DNA of 64,000 bases, taken from assembly GCA_037783545.1 (NCBI GenBank), contig JBBELK010000093.1:682001-746000 (forward strand), given 5' to 3'. Below are positions 56,598-64,000 of the stretch, piece by piece; position 1 is the stretch's first letter, and each line of letters begins with the position of its first letter. The notes below the pieces were generated by a model. That model had not been told where the DNA came from, did no database searches, and worked only from the letters and a program-made list of their open reading frames with translations. The translations under genes were made by a program, and so were the position numbers. Source of the stretch: Henricia sp. BOLD:AAB3569. Taxonomy: Eukaryota > Echinodermata > Asteroidea > Spinulosida > Echinasteridae.

Positions 56598-56626
56598 GTT
56601 GATGATGAGTCACATCAATGTTGCGT
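56598..56626 (-). other. LRRK2: Probable 5' UTR part of LRRK2 exon 1
   Basis: Directly upstream of the start codon the minus strand reads a pyrimidine-containing stretch ending in ctcag, which looks like a splice acceptor, followed by 29 bases and the ATG. This suggests that the first coding exon has a short 5' UTR and that a non-coding exon and the promoter lie further right. I could not identify that exon. Confidence 0.5.
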
Positions 56627-58538
56627 CTGAGACAAATTTTGAAAAAATGCATAAAAGTTAACCATGCAAAAACACTGGGCAGTGTGTTGACAAATTCAAA
56701 TGGCAAACTTGAATTTCTACCGGGGGTGTACATGTACGTTTACAGTATAGCCCCTAATAAAAGGGATGCCAACATTTACATTGTGTACAACTTACAATGT
56801 AGTTGTAATAGACAACGTTATATGTACACCAGATCCATTCATCACCTTCTTCCAGAACTCACTTGTAATGGATCAAGATCCATTTTTTATTCACATATCC
56901 TAGAACTACTTTCACTGTTTCAAGATACATTGTAAGCCAGAGCTGAGAAATTTATGAAAATGGCAGTACATATACCAGGGGTATATAAGGCCAGGTTTAC
57001 AGGAAGGCCTACTGGAAATACCAGCATCCTGCAGGATGTGGAATAACTGCTAAACAGCACTCGTGTATAGACCATATCGAATAGCTGCCATCTTGTAGGA
57101 CAGTTTCTTTGCTCCACGAGTACATACATGTGCATGGTTGCGCATTTTGTGCTTACATTAATATTAATCAATTTAAAAACAAAAGTTGCCCTACCGTACA
57201 ACATGGCAGCCATTCGATATGCATGTATAGTCTATTTGAAAAATGTACAACTTTTATTTATTCCAGTTTAAGATTGTATCTGGTCCACTTGATGATCAGT
57301 AACAGGTCACTGGCATTATAGCTAGTACTCGTGCTTATTGACCAGCATTAAAAGCAAACTTATCATCTGTGGCTGGCAATGATCTTAACTTCAAGGTGAC
57401 TATACATGTACATACATCATGTATGTATGAACTCACATTCACCGGAGTTGTACCGTACAAGGTACATTCACCTGAGTTGTATAATCTGTTGTGTAAAATG
57501 GCAGCAGACCACAATGCCTAAAACTTTCCCGAATAATTATATCTCGTGCCGTCATATGTTTTCGATCGTCATGTGTTTTCGATCAGCAAACTTTACACTG
57601 ATTTACCGCCGAACTGTACGAGATCCACTGTGATTTGTGGCCGTTTTGCAAACGGTGAATCGGTCGCTTGTCTGTGCCTTCAACTTGCTGCAAATCAAAT
57701 TACCTGGCATGAGTTATCTTTCAAACTTTGCAAAATGTGTATTTTCGGCTGAAGATCACTATCACATTTTGGACTTTTAATCAAGTGTATCGTACGGACG
57801 TGATCTTTTATCAAATATTCCACCAAAAGCATCCTCAGATCGCTCAAGGTCCCGTCTTTCATTCGTGCAGGATCGATTGGGTGATTACCTTGCCAGTTAA
57901 AAGTTTATGGCGTGCCAAATCCAACAAATTCTTATATCTTTTTTTAACACGTTTGGGAGGAATCCTAACGCAGAACCTTTGTTTTACACTGCACTTTGCG
58001 CGCGCCTGCTCCAACCATGCACTGTTAAACTTCGCAGCGTATTTCGCGAAGCCAATTAGTACACCGCACAAAACTGTTATTTTTTATATTTATCTACTGA
58101 CAGAAAAATAGGCCAGCTTCTGAACTTGGGCGTTTTGGAAAACTGGCCATTTGTTGCTCAATTTGAAACACTTGGCACGCCATACAGAAATGGCCCATCA
58201 AACGAACGATCGAAAACATGTGACACTGCTATCACTGTGGCGCATGCAGAGCTTATCGCTCTCGGGCAATCTGAGAAAAGAAAAACGGCAGAAACGGTAT
58301 GGTCTGTTGTGGAATATAAAATTCAAGGATAGTGTTTAAACGTGGATAAAAAATTTTAAAGATATTTGCTGTCGTTTTGGTTTCGGAGGAATTTTCCCGT
58401 TATCTGATCGAAAACCCATGACGCCAGGATATACACTGTACATGTAAATTGGGTATTCAAGCACCAGTAATTTTGCACACAACAACTACTTTCACATGTG
58501 TGACCACGTAAACGATTTCGTTCTGAAATATTGGATAG
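56627..58538. other. Intergenic stretch upstream of LRRK2, no gene seen
   Basis: The LRRK2 promoter is expected here or further right. Many ACATGTAC words and a motif related to CATATGTTTTCGATC repeated at 57555-57590 are visible, but no TATA box, CpG-rich block or coding segment that I can defend. An open frame at 57728-58111 has no recognisable domain. Confidence 0.4.
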
Positions 58539-58962
58539 CTACGAAGACCCAGAGGGGACATTTTAGTATTTTCCTTTTTAATTTTTTTAATACGTATGTA
58601 CGTGATAATACTACGTTTGTTCGTGATAATTTAATACGTACGTACGTACGTACGTACCGGTACGTACGTACGTGATAATTTATCACGTACGTACGTGATA
58701 ATATTAAGTACGTACGTAGTATTATCACGTACTTACGTGATAATAATACGTACGTATGTACGTATTATTATTACGTACGTACGTAGTATTATCACGTACG
58801 TACGTAATAAATTATCACGTACGTACGTATTGTTATCACGTACGTACGTGATAATAATACGTACGTACTTATTATTATTACGTACGTACGTACTATTATC
58901 ACGTACGTACGTATTAAAAATAAAAAAGCATAATACTTAAATGTCCCCTCTGGGTCTTCGTA
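58539..58962. mobile_element. Foldback element with a TACGTACG palindrome core
   Basis: The arms (58540-58570 and about 58932-58962) are inverted repeats containing ACGAAGACCCAGAGGGGACA and its complement. The centre, about 58595-58912, is an array of TACGTACGTACGT blocks separated by GATAATTTATCAC or ATTATTA spacers, so it is palindromic at several scales. No protein is encoded. A small non-autonomous DNA transposon is the simplest reading. Confidence 0.75.
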
Positions 58963-60549
58963 CCCGGTAGATAGCAGATTTGCTATTTGTTTTTTGCGTA
59001 GCAATTTTTTAACTGTAAACGCCGCATAAAGGGCTGATTTTGCGAGTTATTTTAAAGACCATAACAATGTTGTTAATATTCACATTTTAAATTTAATATG
59101 AAAAATTACCCGAATTACAAGGACTATTAACCTGGGGTTAATCACTATATAAATAAAGCAAAAGCACACATTCATTTTAAACTTGCACCACATGTTTTAT
59201 TTCAGTACATGTAGTCTCCAAATAGTACCGTAAAATTGGGAAAAGGATTGTTAATACTTGCAGGCTGCACAGTAAGAGTAAGACTCTTGAGAAGCTCATC
59301 AGAATTTTTCTCTTTTAAAGACTAGGCCTAAAGCATCGGCGAGTGCAGAATTGATGGAAAAACTCCAAATTGTTGAGTGGGAAAATTTAATTATTTTTGA
59401 GGAAACATTTCCCAAAAAAATGGTCAGTCTGCCTCATGTTTTGCACACAAGGTCTGAAGCCATGATCAAGTAGGCCTACATTTACTAAATTATTTTCCAT
59501 ACCGCGCCCATTGGACTAGGCCGTAGACCTCAGTCTTCCGGGTTCCCGGGCCGGTCTATCCCCCTCCCCCCCCCCCCCCCCCCCCCCCCCACACGCGCTG
59601 CATGCAGAGCTATAATTAACTGGCAGGCTCGACACGGCCAGTCATTGCCGGTAGCTGGTGACCGTTCCACTTTCGAAATACATGTATCCTCATTTCTTTA
59701 ACACATTTTTACACTTTATCCATGAGAGTGGACGATATGTTTTCCACAAAAATGACGATCAACCAAAACTGCGATCATTCCTCCATGCTGGGATACACGA
59801 AAAAACGATCATGAAAATCACGGTGCGATCGACAGCACACCTGAGCTGATATCTTCATGCACACACACAACAAGTTTTGCAAGAAAGCGATCGTGTTGTA
59901 AAACGCATGCTGATTGGCTGATAAAAATAATATGACTTAATTGTTGCTACTAAATTCTGGCCAATGACGTTTAAGTTAACAAAACGGTGATTGGCAGTAT
60001 GAGATATCAAGCCGCTGACTTGGATTTACTGTGTTCATGCGACCTCGGCCCCATGGTCCACTGCAGTTAGGAATAAGGATGTTCGGCCAACCTGGGGACG
60101 AGGTTGGTGTTCACGTGCATCGCTAGCTCTTAATTTGCACATTTTTTGTGCCGTAACGAAACTTACCGCTACAGTACCACCGCATGCACGCGCCGTGCAG
60201 CGATAGCGAAGCGGCCGTGCCGTGGATTAGCACCGCTATCGGACCGGGCCATTGTGGGCCGTAATCGTGAGCTGTTTTTGGCCGCTCGTGCGAATCAGAA
60301 GCAGTGATGGAAGTATTTTTTATCTGTTCTCTCCGTGGTTCTTTTTTCACGAAAGATCATTCATGTCAATTCTTTACTTAGTAGCACCATGTGTGATAAT
60401 TTTGTTGTGCGTATTGGGAGCTGAATTTATTGATCGGCAATTTTTAATGCGCGTCGGACCGGAATTCCAGCGTATCGGGCCGATACGCACGTTTGTGCGT
60501 GGAAAGAACCCTGCCGTAAGCCGTCGCGGTACGTTATGTCAGTTTTCCA
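58963..60549. other. Intergenic stretch with a poly-C tract, no gene seen
   Basis: An uninterrupted run of about 25 C lies at 59566-59590. The part at 59597-60012 shares its two ends with a short fragment at 62019-62081, one end direct and the other inverted, so it is probably another repeat. Nothing coding was recognised. Confidence 0.4.
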
Positions 60550-60784
60550 TTTTTGTGTTTTCATTCCTCACTAACATTCACAAAACTAATCTATAGTGCA
60601 AGAATAAGGACAAGATGTTTAAAAAAATGTGTCGCAAATTGCATCGCTAAGTCAAGTCAAAAACTGCGATGCACTTTGAAAAGTGGCATCACAGATTGTC
60701 AAAAACGCGTCGCATTTTGCAATGCGATACAGGGGAAATCGTTCACTGCAATAGTAAATACTAGAGTTTGGCGTTTGTGTTTGT
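60550..60784. repeat. GCGATGCG-containing dispersed repeat, copy 2 (intergenic)
   Basis: Second copy of the block at 54752-54989. Flanks differ on both sides: 54.99 kb continues with SINE-tail sequence, while here unrelated sequence follows. Confidence 0.8.
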
Positions 60785-61379
60785 TACAAACGCATGATCG
60801 AGCAACATAAAAATTGATCTGATGATGACGTCACACTTTTGAAATTGTTTGAAAACTTGAGTTATTTGATATTGCAAAAGAAACATTCACATACATGTAT
60901 CTATTGCCAGTATTGGAATTCTGAAGACACGACTCTTTGACGATTCAACGATAAAATTGTGTATCTGATGATGACGTCATTATTTACACAGTCAATTTCA
61001 TCATGACGTCACTTGTGCGCACAAATTTGTCAAGAATCTACTGAAGAAAAATTAGTTCTTACAATACTATGTACAGTTGAAGTCAGAAGTTTACATACAT
61101 GTACACCACTCCCATCATCACCCAAAATGGTAAACAGGACTACATGAACCATTGCAAGGTGTACAAGGCTTTACCACCCCTCCCAGAGATCATTTAAGAT
61201 ATGCCCCAAACCCCTGCCCGGCTTGCCCCAATTATTAAGTATGAATAAGTGATCATTTTTAGGGACCATGACTCAGGGACCGCCAGGATGAATAAATTCG
61301 ATACAAATAAAAAAAATGCTAACAATGAGGCACATGCCTGAATCACGTCCAAAATTGAAAACTGTGTCATTTACATTTA

Positions 61380-61500
61380 GTTTTTGATGAATTCCTAAAT
61401 ATGGGATGAAAGAAATCAGACGATCCTGATGATCAGGCTTGGAACCTGAGACCTCCGACAGTCTAGGCAGATGCTCTACCAGCTGATACACAGTATATGT
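61380..61500 (-). mobile_element. tRNA-derived SINE (TGCCTTATAGC family), diverged
   Basis: Minus strand: CAGCTGGTAGAGCATCTGCC and GGAGGTCTCAGGTTCCAAGC, with the ATATTTAGGAATTCATC tail side. More decayed than the other copies. Confidence 0.5.
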
Positions 61501-61599
61501 ACACTGTACAATGTATGTGGTATACTGGAACAACAGCATTACTTACAACATGTATCTAGACAATTGTGAGTTTGGGAAATGTGGATACAGTAACAAAAA

Positions 61600-61690
61600 A
61601 ACAAAAAAACTTTCGAACCACGGACCTTTTGCTTAATGTGCAGACGGCCTACCAATTAAGCTATGAAGTCAACTGGTGGATTCGAAACAC
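61600..61690 (-). mobile_element. tRNA-derived SINE head (GGCTTCATAG family), copy 2
   Basis: Inverse: ACTTCATAGCTTAATTGGTA, GCACATTAAGCAAAAGG and GTGGTTCGAAA. The box B is incomplete. Confidence 0.6.
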
Positions 61691-62308
61691 GGTGTTGCAG
61701 TTGTTTTTTACTGATTGGAATTGGCTATCACTTGAGCTTAACGAGCCCTACATTGTACAAAACCGGCAGTGGAGATCACTGTGCTAATGCCAACCAGCAG
61801 GACCTGAAGTAAAGTCCGAGTCACACAGTAAAATTAGTCGCCTCACGTTTTTGACCCTAGCAAAGTCTTCTTTAAAGGTAAAACTACAAAGACATGCAAA
61901 TTCCAATCACATTAAAGCAAGATGCTGGGAGAACCACACAGAAGCAGTCAGGCAGAAAGATGGGTTGGAGTGGAAAGCCAATTAGCCAATTAGCTTTCCA
62001 CTCGTCTCATTTTGTTTATGCTGCATGCAGAGCTATAATTAACTTGATATCTCATACTGCCGATCACCGTTTTGTAAATATCTTACACAATGTTATTTGA
62101 GTCTCATTAGTACATGCCGCACGCCTCAAAATTTTTACAAACAGTGCTTGTAGTAGAGAACAGCTTGCTTTGAGAGATCATCATCAATACATGATCCGAT
62201 AGAAAGAGAACAAAACAGATAACGACAGAGGGCTGGATGTGATAAACACGCTCATCGATTCTATCCAACTGGGTTTAATATTAGGATCTCAGCAAAACAG
62301 CACTGACC

Positions 62309-62565
62309 GTTACTTCAATCAACCACCTGACTCGACAGCCAACAGCCAACAAACAGTCAGCTGGACAGTTCCTCAGTGGCAATATCAGGACCTCAACTGA
62401 GCAGCGCCGACTGTTACTTCAGTCAACCACCTGACTCGACAGTTACAGCCAACAGCCAACGAACGGTCAGCTGGTCAGTTCCACAGTGGCAATATCAGTA
62501 CCTCAACTGAGCAGCGCTGTTACTTCAGTCAACCACCTGACTCGATAGCTGTTACAGCCAACACA
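62309..62565. repeat. Minisatellite, about 105-bp unit, about 2.4 copies
   Basis: Units begin with GTTACTTCA(A/G)TCAACCACC at 62309, 62413 and 62519 and contain the words CAGCTGG(A/T)CAGTTCC and GTGGCAATATCAG. The copies differ by a few substitutions and small indels. The array ends about 225 bp before the first exon recognised in the FReD gene. Confidence 0.85.
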
Positions 62566-62785
62566 CAATTAGGGTACTACTTCAATTGATCCTAACTGGA
62601 AAGCTTAGAGAGAATTGAAATCATTTTTCACAAGGAGCTTGGAAAACTTGTCTTGATTCTGAGAAAAATCTTTCTTTCCAAGTTCTTATAGTGCAGTAAT
62701 GAAGTAAACATGACTTGTTCTTTTACATGTACATACTACATGTACTGGTACCTACAAATTATCGTACTACCTACATTTATTTCAG

Positions 62786-63829
62786 TGGAAATGGCGGACA
62801 AGAAAGTCAATCTGTCGTACTTCTATGAATTTGTTGTTTTCCTTCCTGACCTCAAGACAATATTGATCTTGACTCTGACAATTGGGAAAACCTGATAGCA
62901 GTTATCCAAGTCAAATTGCGTCAACTTTCTATCGGGCAGACAATCGAGCTTTGCAGAGTCACGTTTATCTGGAGGTGAAGAAATGTTCTCTAATCATTTG
63001 CAGCCGTGAATGCTCAATGGACTACAAATGTGCATCGTTCAACTACTACGCAGAGACAAAGTTGTGTGAATTAAGCGATACCACTAGGATTCAACACCCG
63101 ATTAACTTTGTGCATCTGCCAAGAGCAGTCTACTTTGATAAAAACTTTGAAACACTCAACATTTAAATACCTGACAAGTTCGATCACCAGCTGTCAGAAG
63201 CTGCTAGCAGCTGGTCATCGTGACAATGGCATCTACACCATCTATCCTCTTGGACTGACTGATGGCTTACAGGTCTACTGTGACATAGAGACTAATGGGG
63301 GAGGATGGATCATCTTTCAGAGGCGTCAAGACGCCTCGGTTGACTTCTACCGTACCTGGAATGAATACAAGCATATGGCTTTGGCAATCTGTCTGGCGAG
63401 TTCTGGCTTGGGAACGAAGCTCTACGCATCCTGACTCAGACAGGACAATGGCAGCTGCGAGTGGACTTGTGGGACTTGGAAGGACACATAGCTTGGACCG
63501 AGTACGGTGAGTTTGCCATCTCAGGTGATAAGTACACACTCCACATCGGCTCATACAATACTGACAGCACAGCTAACACTATTATGTCATATCACAATAA
63601 TATGGATTTCAGAACCAATGATCGTGATAACTCTAATTGTGCACTACATTCTCACGGTGCCTGGTGGTTCAAGAATTGCTTATACAATCATCTCAATGGT
63701 AAATATTACAATAAATATGAGGCTGTTGGAAATGATGGGGACATACAGTGGTTGCCTTGGAGAGCGGTTCATTACTCCCTGAAACAATGCACCATGAAAA
63801 TAAAACAAACTGCGCCTTTAACACAGTAA
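62786..63829 (+). pseudogene. PAN/apple plus fibrinogen-related domain (FReD) gene, frame-disrupted
   Basis: A splice-acceptor-like tttatttcag precedes an ATG at 62791 (MADKKVNLSYFYEFVVFLPD, then a hydrophobic stretch that may be a signal anchor). A PAN/apple-like segment follows (62882-63166), with CSLIICSRECSMDYKCASFN and a later Cys. Next comes a fibrinogen C-terminal domain: [29 protein letters not shown], a segment from [17 protein letters not shown] to WTEYGEFAI, the calcium-site-like DFRTNDRDNSNC and HGAWWFKNCL, ending at a stop at 63827-63829. The three parts are in different frames, with changes near 62885, 63160 and 63370, and no introns explain them. Such proteins are usually secreted or membrane lectin-like proteins acting in innate recognition. 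AATAAA follows at 63844-63849. It could be a recent pseudogene or contain sequence errors; the clean LRRK2 exons argue against poor sequence overall. Confidence 0.78.
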
Positions 63830-63843
63830 TCAGACTAATCTAC

Positions 63844-63849
63844 AATAAA
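63844..63849 (+). terminator. Polyadenylation signal AATAAA of the FReD gene
   Basis: A canonical AATAAA lies 14 bases after the stop codon of the fibrinogen domain. A MITE copy begins at the same point, so the signal may have been supplied or retained at the insertion edge. Confidence 0.5.
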
Positions 63850-63985
63850 GGCCCACTGTATCATTTGCACAAAAAAACCGTTTACGAATTCCTGAAACAG
63901 AATGGCTGCAGATATTTCAGCTCCACGCAGCAGTGTTTCAGAATTCACCCTTTCAGATCAATGGCTTTTGCATTTAAAGGGCCCT
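63848..63985. mobile_element. GGCCCAT-TATCATTTGC family repeat, fragment
   Basis: AAAGGCCCACTGTATCATTTG follows directly after the polyadenylation signal of the FReD gene. A weak inverse end, ATTTAAAGGGCCCTGG, lies near 63975. Confidence 0.5.
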
Positions 63986-64000
63986 GGAATAAAATTAACT

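Larger units (their letters stand above)
60785..62308. other. Intergenic stretch with SINE fragments, no gene seen
   Basis: Two minus-strand tRNA-like SINE heads lie at 61380-61500 and 61600-61690. A small perfect palindrome (AGTGGAAAGC arms) is at about 61970-62004. The piece at 62019-62081 joins two fragments of the repeat at 59597-60012. No coding region was recognised. Confidence 0.45.

Noticed and set aside
417-56597. LRRK1 instead of LRRK2
   Set aside because: LRRK1 lacks the long armadillo region, and the P-loop, LRR-end and ROC/COR segments match LRRK2 much better.
57728-58111. 127-codon open frame upstream of LRRK2
   Set aside because: No known motif, no conserved composition, and no start or splice context that I can defend; a chance frame is likely.
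1-64000. Retrovirus, LTR element or Polinton remains
   Set aside because: I saw no convincing LTR pair, gag/pol or capsid-like segment; the only reverse-transcriptase-associated piece is a LINE tail at 5335-5725.

Overview
The window is metazoan nuclear DNA, about 40% GC, with GT-AG introns of roughly 0.1 to 5.5 kb and a heavy load of small transposons. It probably comes from a marine invertebrate deuterostome. An echinoderm seems most likely; a hemichordate or cephalochordate cannot be excluded. The grounds are the LRRK2-type gene with its full N-terminal armadillo region, a PAN plus fibrinogen-domain gene, many tRNA-derived SINEs, and abundant ACATGTAC-type words. The taxon is an inference; nothing in the window fixes it.

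Positions 417-56597 on the minus strand hold most of one gene, an orthologue of leucine-rich repeat kinase 2 (LRRK2). I could place 41 consecutive coding exons whose phases join without a break for 5,124 nt (1,708 codons). They encode, in order, armadillo-like repeats (exons 1-18), ankyrin repeats (19-21), a Ser/Pro-rich linker (22-27), about 13 leucine-rich repeats (28-36), the ROC GTPase (37-40) and the first residues of COR (41). The remaining COR, the kinase and the WD40 domain must lie left of base 1. A short non-coding piece of the first exon probably continues to 56626.

The introns are filled with mobile-element fossils. They include piggyBac-like, PIF/Harbinger-like, hAT-like and Tc1/mariner-like non-autonomous elements, one transposase fragment, one LINE tail, at least five tRNA-derived SINE families, and many foldback MITEs, several in two to seven copies. 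Some are nested: a hAT-like element in a SINE, a MITE in a minisatellite, and a hAT-like element at a Tc1-like end.

Positions 56627-62785 look intergenic. They contain a near-identical copy of a repeat that also lies in LRRK2 intron 2, and a foldback element whose core is an array of TACGTACG palindromes. At 62786-63829 on the plus strand is a PAN/apple plus fibrinogen-related (FReD) gene whose coding sequence changes frame three times, so it is probably a pseudogene. It is divergent from LRRK2, with about 6 kb between them. A roughly 105-bp minisatellite lies just upstream of it.

I found no CRISPR array, no rRNA, no convincing functional tRNA, and no recognisable retrovirus, LTR element or Polinton.
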